From assembly GCA_026018925.1 (NCBI GenBank), contig JAKSZU010000009.1, forward strand, positions 70,048,949 through 70,112,948: a stretch of 64,000 nucleotides of DNA. The letters run 5' to 3'. Both the position numbers and the translations under genes were made by a program. The DNA comes from Tupaia tana. Taxonomy: Eukaryota > Chordata > Mammalia > Scandentia > Tupaiidae. Under the pieces are notes generated by a model that was not told the DNA's origin, did not search any database, and was given only the letters and a program-made list of their open reading frames with translations. Below, piece after piece: positions 35,675 to 47,200 of this stretch (within the stretch, counting starts at the first letter, position 1; every line of letters begins with the position of its first letter).

Positions 35675-36922
35675 AAATTGCATTTAATTTGAGGATAAAT
35701 TTGTGTCGAGTTGACATTTTTATTATGTTTATTCTTTCAACTCAGGAACATGGGATGTCTTTCCACATTTTTCTATTATTTTCTATTTAGTTTTTAAACT
35801 TTTTGTATTTTTTGCTAGTAAAGGTCTTTCTCTTCTTTGGTTGAGTTTATTCCTAGGTAGTTTATCTATTTTATGGCTATTGTAAATGGGATTGCTTTCT
35901 TCAATTCTACTTCTGTGTGTTCATTGTTAGTGTACGAAAATGCTTTAAATTTTTGTATGTTGATTTTGTACCCTGCCACTTTACTGTATTTCTTTATCAC
36001 TTCTAGGAGTTGCTTTTTTTTGTGGACTCTTGGGTTTTCTATGTATATAATTATACTATCTGGAAATAGAGATCATTTCATTTCTTCTTTTCCTATTTGA
36101 ATGCCTTTCATTTGACTCCCTTGTCTGATTGTATTGGTTAAGGCCTTTAGTACTATGTTGAAAAAGAGTGGAGAAAGTGGGCAGCCTTGTCTTGTTTCAG
36201 TTTTTAGTGGAAAGACTTTCAGGTTTTCCCTATTGAGTATGATGTTAGCTATACATTTGTCATAGACGGTTTTTACTGTGTTGAGGAATATCTCTTCTAT
36301 TACAATTTTGCTGAAAGTCTTAATCACGATGTATTTTATCAAATGTTTTTTTTCTTCATCGATTAATATAATCATATGATTTTTATCTTTCCTTCTGTTA
36401 GTGTGATCTATTACATGTATTGTTTTGTGTATATTGTATCATCTTTGCATCACTGGAATAAAGCCTACCTGTTTACGGTGTATAATTTTTTAATGTGTTA
36501 GTGGATATGATTTTCTAGTTGGGAATTTTGTATTGTATTCTTCAGAGATATTGACCTGTAGTTTTCTTTTTTATTTTTTTTTTATTATATCCTTGTCTGT
36601 TTGGGGGAGGTAATGTGATGGCAGCTTTATAGAATGACTAAAGGACAGTTCCTTCTATTGAGATCTTTAGAAATAGTTTTAAGAGATTCAGGCTTAGCTC
36701 TTTCTTAAAAGTTTCATAAAATTTGAATGTGAAGCCATCAAGATCTGAGCTTTTCTTTCTTGGGAGAATATTTATTACTGATTCAATCTTGTTCCTTGTT
36801 ACAGGTCTATTCAGGCTTTCTATTTCTTATTGGCTCAATGTTGGCAAAGTATATGTGTCCAGAAATTTGTCCATCTCATCTAGGTTTTCTTGTTTGTTGG
36901 GATATAATCACTCATAGTATTC

Positions 36923-37128
36923 TCTCAGAGAGACAGAAAGCGAGAAATCACCCCCCCCCCCCCAGGGGAGATGGCCACGCTGCAATCCCTTCTCCATTCT
37001 CCTCTCAGGATCTTGGGCATGCACGCACACATGCCAGGCATGAGTTTAAGCCACCAGGTCTGGGACTCAAACCGTGGTCAACTACATGGAAGTCCAGCGA
37101 CATAGCCATTATGCCAACTGCTGGTCCC
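36923..37128 (-). mobile_element. SINE-L lacking its 3' end, with a poly-C expansion
   Basis: A minus copy that starts at 'tctcagagagacagaaagcg', so the A-tail and the CCTCTCC end are missing. The hairpin C-run is expanded to about 14 C (36950-36963). The L1 continues on both sides with a small loss. Confidence 0.9.
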
Positions 37129-37220
37129 AGGTCTTTTGTATTTTTGTTAAATCTGTTATAATATCTCCTGTTTTGTTGCTGATTTGATTTCTCTGGTTCC
37201 TTTTTTTGTTCTTCTTGATT

Positions 37221-37480
37221 TATTTATTTTTTTTTGAGAGGTTTTTGTGATAGGGCCCGTGCGCTCTCCAGACAGACAGAGACAGAGAGACAGAAGGCGA
37301 GAAATCACCTCCAGGGGGGATGGCCACGCTGCAACCCCTTCTCCTCCATTCTCCTCCTGGGATCTTGAGCACACACACAAACGCACCCGGTGTGAGTTCA
37401 AGCCACCAGGTCCGGGACTCGAACCGCGGTCGACTACATGGGAGTCCAGCGACATAGCCATTACGCCAACTGCTGGTCCC
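37221..37480 (-). mobile_element. SINE-L in L1 ORF2
   Basis: A full minus copy, CpG-rich (actcgaaccgcggtcgacta). A perfect 14-bp TSD, tgttcttcttgatt, is at 37207-37220 and 37481-37494. Confidence 0.97.
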
Positions 37481-38759
37481 TGTTCTTCTTGATTAATCTA
37501 GCTAACAATATTTCAATTTTGTTTATTTACTCAAACAAGCTGTTTTTTTGTTTATTTTCTGTATATTTCTTTTATTCTCTATTTCCTTTATTTCGGCTCA
37601 AAGCTTTATTATGTCTTTTCTCCTGGTATTTTGTTGTTGTTTTCCAGTTCCCTGAGATGTGTTGTTAGGTTGTCTATTTGCCAACATTTTGTTATTTTCT
37701 TGTGAGCATTAATTGCTGTGAATTTCCCTCTACCGACTGCTTTTACTATGCCCCAGAAGGTATAAAAACTCACGTGTTCATTATCATTGGTTTTCAATAA
37801 ATCTTTGCATTTCAGTCAATTTCTTCTATGGTTGTGAAGTCATTCAGAAGTAGGTTGTATAGTTTCCATGTGTTTGTCTATTTTAAGGGTTATTTCTGTA
37901 GTTGATTTCAAGTTTGATTCCACTGTGGTCAAAAAAGATGCTGGATATAGTTACTATTCCTTTGAATTTGCAAAGGCTTATTTTGTGGCCTACTGTGTGG
38001 TTAATCTTCAAAAACATTACATTATGGGGGGGGAGAAAAATGTGGATTTTTTGGTTGTTGAGTGAAATGTGCTATAGATGTCTGTCAAGTCTATTTGATT
38101 TATGATATAGTTTAGAACTTGTATGTCTTTATTTTTTGTATAGATAATCTGTCCAGCAGTGGAGTGTTGAAATCTCCAACAAGTATTGTGTTGCAGTTGT
38201 TGCAGTCTCACTCTCTCTCTAGACCTAACAGTTTTTCTTTCACTTACTTGGGTGCCACAGGGTTGCATGCGTATATATTTATAAGTATTATATCATCTTG
38301 CTGGACTAGCCCTTTTAGTACTATATAGGGTCCTTCTTTGTCTCTTCTAACAACTTTTGTCTTGAAGTCTATTTTGTCTAATAGGAGCATAGCAATTTCA
38401 GCATTTTTTTGGTTTCCATTTGCGTGGAATATCTTTTTCCAGCCCTTCACTTTCAGTCTCTGTATATAACATATAAGCTATGTTTCTTGTAAGCAGCATA
38501 TAGAAAGCGTGCTTGCTTTTTTAATCCATTCAACCAGTCTGTATCTTTTAATAAGAGAATTTAATCCATTAATGTTCACCATTATTATTGATATTTGCAG
38601 AGTTATCCCTGCCATTCTTTTTTTTTCATTGATTTTTGTTCTCTTGTATGTTTTTGCCTCTCTTTAGGTTTCCTGATATAGTACTCCCTTCAGTACTTCT
38701 CGAAGTGGTGGTCTAATATTGGTGAATTCTTTATGTTTCTGTTTATATAAGAATGATTT

Positions 38760-39028
38760 GGGACCAGCAGTTGGTGTAATGGCTATGTCTCTGGACTCCC
38801 ATGTAGTAAACTGCGGTTCGATTCCTAGACCCAGTGGCTTAAATTCATGCCTGGTGCGTGTGCGTGCATGCCCAAGATCCCGAGAGGAGAATGGAGGAGA
38901 AGGGATTGTGGCGTGGCCATCCCCCCCGGGAGATGATTTCTCACTTTCTATCTCTGTCTTTCTCTGTCTTTCTGGCAAGCGCACACGTCCTATAACAAAA
39001 ACCTCTAAAAAAAAAAAAAGAAAAAAAA
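38760..39028 (+). mobile_element. SINE-L between L1 ORF2 and ORF1
   Basis: A full plus copy, tgggaccagcagttggtgta to an A-rich tail. The TSD gaatgattt/aagatttatt is weak. Opposite strand to the run of SINEs before it. Confidence 0.94.
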
Positions 39029-40320
39029 AGATTTATTTTGTTTGTTCTTCCCATTTGAAGGTTAATCTTGTCAGACATATTATTCTTGATTGAAATCATT
39101 TTTCTTTTACTATTTTGAATGTATCTTCTCATTCTTTCCTTGCCTTCATTGTTTCAATTGATAGTTCTGATGTTAACCTTATAGGATAAACTTTGTAAGT
39201 AACCTGAATTTTCTCTCTTGCCAATTTTAGAATATTGACCTGTTCTTTTATTTTTACCAATATGATTATGATGTGCTGGGGGAAGGAAGTATGTTTTTAT
39301 GTTGATTTTATTTGGAGTTTTTTTTTTATTTCTTGTGTGTGAATTTTTCCCTGTTTCTCTAGATTTGGAAAGTCTACAGAGAGTACTTAATGGAAGAGGT
39401 TTTCCATGCCTTTACCAGCTTCTTCACCTTCTGGCATACCCAGAATACCTATTTTATGGAAATTTTGGTGTTTAATGGTGTCAAAAATTTCCCGTATGTT
39501 ATCCTTATTTATTTATTTTTGGTTATTTTTGTATTTCTTTTGGTGGTTTGGTTTGTGTTGGAGATTTTCTCTTCAAGATCAGAAATTCTTTCTTCTGCAT
39601 GGTCCAATCTGCCATTAATGCTTTCGAGGAAGATTTTAATTTATTGTATTGTATTCTTCATTTCTTCCTTTCCAGAAGTTCTGTTTGACTTTTTTTTTTT
39701 TTAGGTTATCTATCTCTTTATAGAAATCTTCTTTCATGTCCTGGATTGATTTTTCATCTCCTGAAATTGCTTGTCTATTTTCTATTACATCTCATTGAGT
39801 TTTGTCACAATAAATGTTCGGAATTCTTTTTGATAATTCTGTGAATTGTTTTGTGTTATTCGCTGTTGGTGAGGGATTATTGTGTTCCCTTGGGGAGAGT
39901 TATTTCCTTGTTTTCTCATGTTTCTTCTGTCTCTGTGCTGTTTTGTGTCATCTGACGATGTATTCACTTCTTCCTGAAGGATTGGACTGCACCTACAAGG
40001 AGATGGATGCTCATTCTTGAACCAATTATCCTAGTGTGGGGACGGGACTCAGGAAGCAGATGGCTGCTCCACTGGAGGGCCTCAAGTCCCAATAGGAAAC
40101 CTGAAGAGTTGAGCTACAGACCGGAACCCATCTCCTGGTGATCTCAGGACTCCTCATTTTGTTTTCTATACTTGTGGAAGCAGATGAATAATTGACTATT
40201 TTGCCTGTAAATCAGATATTTTCTGTGCAAAGTGTTTTAGTGAGGCAAATATCTGAATCTTCTGCTTCATTTCTACATAGAATTTACCAGTTCTATTGAG
40301 AACTCTGAATATGGTTCTAT

Positions 40321-40495
40321 TTGTTCAATTGATTAATATTTACTGAACACATACATTATTGTAGGCACTATTATTAATGATATATTTATCAGTGAACAAA
40401 ACACAAACATCCTTGCTCTTACTGAACTCAAGTTTTAGATGGAAGGTGGGGAGATAGTGTATAAACACAAACAAAAATCATAAATATAATAAGCA
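40321..40495 (+). mobile_element. L2 3' end fossil
   Basis: The order 'atatttactgaacacataca', 'tgtaggcactattattaatg', 'cagtgaacaaaacacaaaca', 'ggggagatagtgtataaac' follows the L2 3' end. Old and diverged. Confidence 0.8.
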
Positions 40496-43400
40496 CTATT
40501 TCTGTGTTGGCTAATGTAAAGACTCTCTTTTACTAACTCCACCTATTGTATTGGTTTCAAGAGAGTGGTGACAGGGTGAGGCTTTTATGCATTTGCCTCA
40601 TTAACTCTTAGAAAGTTTCAATATGTTATCTGTAAATATCCTAATAATTGAAGCAAAGATTAACTCTGGTTTAATTTATACCTATGAAGCAGTAGTCACT
40701 GAACATTGAAGAGATCATTCCAGGGAATCATTAATGTAAAAAAATATGTATAATTGTTCTCTTTAAGTATCATCTGATAATGTTTAATAATGAGAATTAA
40801 CATTTAAGAGTTTTTCATTTCACAATCTGTAAGGTGGCACATACAGATATGGAAGCAAAACTAACAACAATTAAACAAGACAAAGAATTTTATTTGAATA
40901 AAATCAATGAGTCATCAAAATTACTTTATTGCATTAGAAATTGTCAGATACGGTGAACTACTATTAGTGTCCAAGGGGAATGTGATTTATAAATTTAGGA
41001 AAAAAAAAAAAAAAACAAGACAAAACATGTGAATATTATTGAGACCATTATCCAACACTTAACCCTTTTCACATCTTCTACCACTCTGGCTTTGTTCTCC
41101 TTATCCAGTGCCTCTTCAGTTTAAAGTCTCTACAAGAGTTTTTATAAACACTGTAAAACTGAAAAATATTTTACTATCCCAGGAAATATGCCTTTAACGT
41201 AACAGATAAATATAAAAACAGCAATGTCTTATTATATAGACCTTGACATCTCCATGGGAAAGAACTGGATGAAACCATCTGTTATACAGGATTTTGGGTT
41301 TAATGGATGTCACTGTCACCAAATCAACAAAGCACCATGATTATGTGCCACCTGCTACAACATGGAAATAGCTTCATTATAACAAACAAGATGTTATAAT
41401 CGTGACTGATAAGACATAATTCTTCTGTAAAATTGTCTCCTACTCTGTGTGGTCTTAGAGTACAATGGTCACCAATTTACTGGAATACTTTCAGATATCT
41501 ATTAGCTGTTTAATTTCCAAAATGGACCTCGGACTCTATACTTGAAATCTTTTATTTCATTTTTAGTAAAAGGCAGTTTTTCTTTCTTCTCTACTTTTTC
41601 TTCCTCCAATATTAACAAGGCACTGCTCTGGACACATGCTGCTCTTTCACTTATACTGTATATTTAAAATTTTTTTAATTGGATTGATTTCTACTATATG
41701 TGCCTGCTCCTTAAGCCAATCAGTATTATTAACATGAAAATTCGTGATGTTTTATTTAAAGAAATACATTGATTGAGCCCTTAGTATTATACCATTAAAG
41801 GAAGAAAAGGTGATTTTGAGATAGCAAAATATATATTTCCTAACATTCTGTCTTAGAATTTTGAGATTTCTGTATTATTTTTCAAACTGTCAGCATTCTT
41901 GTTGCAAATCAACTAACAGTTTAACTCTAATGATACTAACAATTTATACTGGGACCATTCCAAAAATTATAGTGAAACTAATACTTAGATAATTCGCATT
42001 AAGTCCATTTTTTCTGACTTTCTGTCATACCTATTATGTTATTTCAAAAGAACATTTTTATATATAGTAATGTTGTACTTCCCAGAACATAATTCTACAT
42101 ACTCATGTAGAATTTTTATTCTTGAAAATGCATGTGTGTGTGTGTGCATGTGTGTTATCTGTGAACGTTTTCTTGATCCACTGAAGCACAATTGTTTGAT
42201 AGCACAATTTGTAGCTGTTGATACAACAATGTAGCTACTGTAAATAGAAAGCAGTAGCTACATAGTAAACCATAAATTTATATTTGCAAGCAAAATTATA
42301 CAGCTATCAGGCATTATATTCAATAGTATCTTGGATCAAGCATTTTGTGTATGCATAGGAGGCTTATTTAAGTGTGCAATTAAATGGTGTACTTTCTTTG
42401 CAAACAAATTGCATTCCTGCACACTTATAGGTGTGTTTTCCTAAGGTAGGTAAAGATTGTATTTAAGAAATATATGGAAGGGTCTATGAGAGCAGTGACT
42501 CTCAATCCTATTTTTAAAAAACTTATTTTTATAAATAACAGAAAGCACCATGGTTATGAAGGTTGAAAATGTAAAAATAAGTTAACAGTCATAGCTAATT
42601 TAACAATTTTATGGTTCAAAGTTATGTTTGCAACAATACAGAGACTTTTTTATTTAAAAATCTGTGTTAAAATGGCAACAGATGATGAAGCCTTTCTTAT
42701 TGAATTAGAAGTTTATATTATTTATTATAATGAAGCACCCAGATTATTTTTTCTACTTAGCCTATTTAAAACATTGGGTAAAAGTGGATACATAATAAGT
42801 ATATAAATATATTCATTGCTGCTGCACCACATAATATTACATTTTCAGTTGTTATCATAAAATGTAAGTTGATCAGTCAAAAAGTACTCTGATAACTGTC
42901 TACACCTGGGAACCATTGTATACTAGAGTTCAGTATGTAATATGTTATAAACCTTTGTGAGAGCTTCAACTTTCATTGAATACACAGAAGTTGATTTTCC
43001 TCATTAAATGCTGAAGGGGGGCATCTCCAGAGTATTCAAACCTTTTAAAATATCTTCATGACAATTTTATTCCTCTCTTTTCTATAGGTCCTAGAAGACT
43101 GAGAAAAAGAGAGTAAGCATTCTCAACATTTGCCAAATGTATAATAAAGCAAGCTTAAAAGAAATTTTGTGCCTTTATTGGAAAAAAAAAACTTTACTTT
43201 TGAATATGCAGTCCTAGTCAGCTAAAATATAATAACTAGAAAAATCTTTGGATCTATTCATGATATATATGATTAACTAATCAATATACTGTGTTTACCT
43301 GTGCTTGTAAAAATATAAAATGTACAAATAAATGCTTTGTGGAAAATGAGGAGTGCTTTTAATGATGCTTCAGCCTAACAGTGACTTTTATGAAGTTACA

Positions 43401-43520
43401 ACATTTGAATTTTTTCATTAACTTTTAATAATTATATAAAGACAATATCTCTCCTACAAAAATATTGTCTGATCAAAAATATTAATTTTATGATTCAAAA
43501 TACATAGAATAAACCATTTT
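40495..43520. other. Unrecognised AT-rich sequence, the longest repeat-poor stretch
   Basis: There is no SINE or recognised L1 for about 3 kb, unusual for this window. It contains a poly-A run (41000-41015), a short TG tract (about 42133-42144) and 'gtagctactgtaaatagaaagcagtagctac', an 11-bp inverted repeat about 42233-42262. No exon-like frame is seen. Confidence 0.55.
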
Positions 43521-43532
43521 ATCTTCCTTCCT

Positions 43533-43780
43533 TTTTTTTAGAGATTTTTTATTTTGATTTTTTTGTCCTTAAGCACATGCACTTGCCAGAGAGAGACAGA
43601 GATAGTGAAAAAAAAAGTGAGAAACCACCCTCCACACTAGGGGCATAGCCACACCACAATCCCTTCTCCTCTAGTCTCCTCTTAGGATCTTGGGCATTCA
43701 TGCACACGGGCTGGTGTGAGTTTCACTGAAGTCAGCCATGTGGGAGTCTAAAGACATAACCACTATGCCATCTGCTGGCT
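43533..43780 (-). mobile_element. SINE-L/O intermediate, diverged
   Basis: The minus copy has an older body (ccaccctccacactaggggc) and the head 'catctgctggctc'. The flanks atcttccttcctt and tgtcttccttctgc look like a TSD. Confidence 0.85.
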
Positions 43781-44089
43781 CTGTCTTCCTTCTGCTTAAG
43801 GTTATCATTCTTCGCATGATCACTGAACAATACATCAAATATTTCAATATTTTACTGAAAGTAAGATGCCAATAGCTATTTTAATGAAACTAATAGGTTT
43901 TTCATTGCTTAAACCACATACAATTCTATTAATGCACTTAAAAGTGAGAAGAAGAGGTTCAGGAAAATCTTTTTCCCTTATACTCTAAAACTCAATTCAA
44001 AGTTCATCTATCATGTGCCTAATATGTGTTTAACATTAATTAAGTATGTTTCTTAATATAATTTGTATTATGTTTTAACAATAAAGGAA

Positions 44090-44345
44090 CTGGGCCAGCC
44101 TGTGGTGTGGTGGTTAAGGTGGCTGGACCCCATATGGATGACTGTGAGATTTAAGCCCCAGAACTGGCAGCTTGAGAAACATGCCAGGTGTGTATGCATG
44201 AGGGCCCAGAGTACAAAAAAGAGGGTAAAAATGGAGGAGATATTGTGGCATGACCATGTCCCATGGGGGAGCACTTTCTCGTTCTCTCTCTCTTTGTCCC
44301 TCTCTCTAGCGAGCGCATACAACCATTGGCAAAATTTTAAAAATT
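44090..44345 (+). mobile_element. SINE-O, full length
   Basis: The head gggccagcctgtggtgtggt, body 'gagggtaaaaatggaggaga', 'catgtcccatgggggagcac', CT block and the tail 'accattggcaaaattttaaa' then (AAT)n. The best representative of this older form. Confidence 0.9.
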
Positions 44346-44368
44346 AATAATAATAAATAAACATTTTT

Positions 44369-44382
44369 TTTCTTTTTTGGGG

Positions 44383-44416
<34 letters not shown>

Positions 44417-44653
44417 CTATAGGGCGCGTGCGTTCACCAGACAGAAGAGAGACACAGAGAGACAGAAAGTGAGAAATCACCCCCCAGGGGGAATGGTCAT
44501 GCCGTAATCTATTCTCCTCCATTCTCCTCTCGGGATCTTGGGCACGTATGCACACGTGCCCGGCGTGAGTTTAAGCCACCAGGTCCGGGACACGAACCGC
44601 AGTTGACTACATGGGAGTCCAGCGACATAGCCATTACACTAACTGCTGGTCCC
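44369..44653 (-). mobile_element. SINE-L inserted in the tail of a SINE-O
   Basis: A full minus copy. The TSD aataaataaacattttt at 44352-44368 and 44654-44670 is made from the tail of the preceding SINE. It has an internal run of about 31 T (44386-44416), where other copies have only five T before gctataggg. Confidence 0.96.
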
Positions 44654-44669
44654 AATAAATAAACATTTT

Positions 44670-45155
44670 TAGCATTATTTTCAACTAGATGTGATGGGAC
44701 TTAAATTTGGAAATTTATCTCTACATGCATAATTTTGTGTACTTGTTTTTATACTAACAAATCAATAGTATATACTTGGTACAAAGACACATACAAAATG
44801 CATTTACATCTGTAAAGTTAATGCTTTGAATAAATGTACCCACAGACACCAGACTTCATCAAACTAGAGTTATCTATTGGAATTCATAGAATTATTTAAA
44901 GATGTCAACAGTATTCACACTAAGAATTCCAGATAGATTTTTAAATAAAAATAAGTACTTTTGTTTTACACCTTTCAAGATCTGATGGAGTGTTTTAAGG
45001 AAGAAACTAAATGTTCATCTATGGAGGAAATTGAATTAAAAATTTAGCATTACTAAAGTAAATAAGGGATATATTTGACTTCCATGATGGCTATCCTGTT
45101 GATTGACTTCCAGCAATTTCATTCTTTCATTAATGTGTATTTTGGTTCACTTGGA
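44670..45155. other. Unrecognised sequence
   Basis: Nothing recognised. Confidence 0.5.
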
Positions 45156-45475
45156 ATAAAGACTTACTGAACATCACTATATTTTGAGTGTTGTGATAAA
45201 TGATACCAATATAATAGTGAAAAATATATATGCTGCTCCTGCCCTTCTGGACTTTACAGCCTAGTTGGTGAAAAAGCATGTAAACATATAGCAAAGGGAA
45301 CAATTTATGATGATGATGATATATAAGTAAACAATACAAAGTGCTATGAGCATAAATGACAGGTGTACTTAAGAACTTCAGACAGAATCGAAATATTTCA
45401 TGAAGAAGTACTATGTAAAGGATGAAAAGGATTTAACCAGGAGAAGATTTAGGAAAGAAAAAATCAGACACAGAA
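45155..45475 (+). mobile_element. L2 3' end fossil
   Basis: 'cttactgaacatcactatat', 'gctgctcctgcccttctgga', 'ctttacagcctagttggtga' and the long run 'tatagtgctatgagcataaatg'-like text follow the L2 3' end order. A short (GAT)n lies at 45308-45322. Confidence 0.75.
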
Positions 45476-45583
45476 ATATTGTTTATATACGGTATTGAAA
45501 GTATGGCTGAATGTGGTACTAGATGCAGAAAACCACATCAGTGGAACATAACAAGGAGTTTTAATTAATAAAATACAAAAAGA

Positions 45584-45775
45584 GGAGCAGCAGATGGCAT
45601 GGTGGTATGCTGCTGGACTCCTATATGGCTCACCAGGGTTCAAATTCTGGACCTGGTGGCTTGATTTCTCATTCTCTCTCTCTCTTTCTCTCATGAGCAC
45701 ACGTGCTCTCTATATAGCAAACTTAAATAAAAATAATAATAGTAGTAAATAAAAATAAAATAAATAAATTTCAAA
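45584..45775 (+). mobile_element. SINE-S variant
   Basis: The head gagcagcagatggcatggtg, 'ggacctggtggcttgatttc', a CT block, 'tctcatgagcacacgtgctc' and a long AAATAAT-type tail. Close to the variant at 15.9 kb. Confidence 0.85.
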
Positions 45776-46158
45776 AAAAAATTTAAAAAGATACACTATT
45801 ACAGAAAAATAAATAAAAGTAAAGTACAAAACATAACATGGTTAAATTTTTCTCCTCCACTAAATCCAAGTATATGTTTTCTGTTTCTTTCTTCATGGCC
45901 AAGTAATATCTTACAGAAATAATATCTTGTGATATAAAACACTACACACTGCAACCCCAAGTCACAATGATCAGAATCCTAAAGTTTCCTGGAAATATTC
46001 TGTCCCACAAATATCGTTACTTGAATAGTCAACTTATAGTGTCTTTTTTTAAATGTCCACACTTCTAAAAGATTATTGAAAGAGTGAAAATAAGTCAGTT
46101 TACAAATATTTACTGACTACTCAGAGTGGATTAAATGAATTTTAGAACTGTACATACT
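45775..46158. other. Unrecognised AT-rich sequence
   Basis: Nothing recognised beyond the preceding SINE tail. Confidence 0.5.
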
Positions 46159-46432
46159 GGGAACTAGCAGTTGGCAAAATGGTTATGTTGCTGGATATCC
46201 ATGTAGTCGACCACTGTTTGAGTCCCAGACCCGGTGGTTTAAAACTCACGCCGGGCACATGTATATGCGTGCCGAAGATCCTGAGAGGAAAATGGAGAAG
46301 GGATTGAGGCATGGCCATCCTCCCTGGAAGGTAATTTCTGTCTCTCTGTCTCTGTCTCTCTGGGAAGCACACATGTCTTATAGCAAAAAACTCTAAAAAA
46401 AAAATTAAATTAAATTTAAAAAATAAAAAACA
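46159..46432 (+). mobile_element. SINE-L, diverged
   Basis: The head gggaactagcagttggcaaa, with substitutions throughout. The CT block is shortened and the tail is rich in TTAAA units. The hairpin is degraded (cctccctggaagg). Confidence 0.92.
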
Positions 46433-46894
46433 CACATGCATTTTTTTTAATGTTTAACAAAAATACAGAAGCAGTATGGGTAGTTGCCTTAGAAGGCCTG
46501 GGTTTTAGTTCTTGAAGGTCTACTCAGCTCAGATAAAGTGTTTAGTTAAAATGGTTGTTAAAATCTAAGGCCACAAATTTATCAGAGACTGTTGACATTT
46601 TTTTGTGAGTGAGGGGAGCCATTCTTTGATTTAAATGGTCTTCTAGAGAGAATCCATTCCTCTCCACTGCCTTAATTGGACATCTCTAACACAAGGAAAA
46701 TCAGCTGGTTGAGTACACCATTTGAAATGATAAACTCTGTTGAGTTGCTGTAGGGTAGCAGGATCCACAGAGGCAGAATAAAATGAGGCTAAAGTTGAGG
46801 TGGATTTTAAATAGGCAACTTTCCCTAAATTGTTTCCTGAATGTAAACTTAATGATCTTTCTTTTCCACATTCAGATATGTGTGAGTGGTTGTC
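46433..46894. other. Unrecognised sequence, possible MIR trace at its start
   Basis: 'aaggcctgggttttagttct' near 46492 is mildly MIR-like. The rest is unrecognised. Confidence 0.4.
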
Positions 46895-46912
46895 AAAGAA
46901 AGCCTTTATTGG

Positions 46913-47182
46913 GGAACCAGCAGTTAGTGTAATGGCTATGTCGCTGGACTCCCACGTAGTCGACCGCGGTTCGCGTCTCGGACCCGGTGGCTTACAACTC
47001 ACGCCGGGCGCGTGTGCGTGCGTGCCCAAGATCCCGAGAGGAGAATGGAGGAAAAGGGATTGCGGCGTGACCATCCCCCCTGGGGGGTGATTTCTCGCTT
47101 TCTGTCTCTATGTCTCTGTCTGTCTGGCGAGCGCACGCGCCCTATAGCGAAAAACCTCTCCCAAAAAAAAAAAAAAAAAAAA
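46913..47182 (+). mobile_element. SINE-L, freshest-looking copy
   Basis: Full length with most CpGs kept (cgaccgcggttcgcgtctcg, cgccgggcgcgtgtgcgtgc, gagcgcacgcgcc). The A box tagtgtaatgg is at 46925-46935 and the B box ggttcgcgtct at 46968-46978. The A-tail is about 22 bases. A perfect 18-bp TSD, aaagaaagcctttattgg, is at 46895-46912 and 47183-47200. The best candidate for a reference copy or for presence/absence polymorphism. Confidence 0.98.
46925..46978 (+). promoter_or_regulatory. Internal pol III A and B boxes of SINE-L
   Basis: Spacing and sequence fit the split tRNA promoter: A box TRGYNNARYGG-like tagtgtaatgg, and B box GGTTCGANTCC-like ggttcgcgtct, 43 bp between starts. Whether it is transcribed is not known. 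Confidence 0.7.
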
Positions 47183-47200
47183 AAAGAAAGCCTTTATTGG

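Larger units (their letters stand above)
35277..40145 (-). mobile_element. L1 with ORF1, ORF2 and 5' end, interrupted by four SINEs
   Basis: Right to left: a 5' UTR-like segment (about 40020-40145), then the ORF1 N-terminus near 39967 (MNTSSDDTKQHRDRRNMRKQ) and the rest of ORF1 to about 39040. The ORF2 endonuclease follows, across 37500-38700 (e.g. 38244-38450 with KIFHANGNQKNAEIAMLLLD), then the RT (36073-36375 with [19 protein letters not shown]). Near 35405 the sequence jumps from RT-distal ORF2 to a short 3' UTR piece, so the ORF2 C-terminus is deleted. Frames are broken throughout. It lies head-to-tail with the previous L1. Confidence 0.9.

Noticed and set aside
42624-42806. Sixty-codon frame as a small gene or exon
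   Set aside because: AT-rich, no splice signals or domain, and similar chance frames occur throughout.
46913-46985. Possible functional tRNA gene
   Set aside because: The head has A and B boxes but does not fold as a proper cloverleaf by eye. It is followed by a SINE body and A-tail, and is repeated dozens of times.
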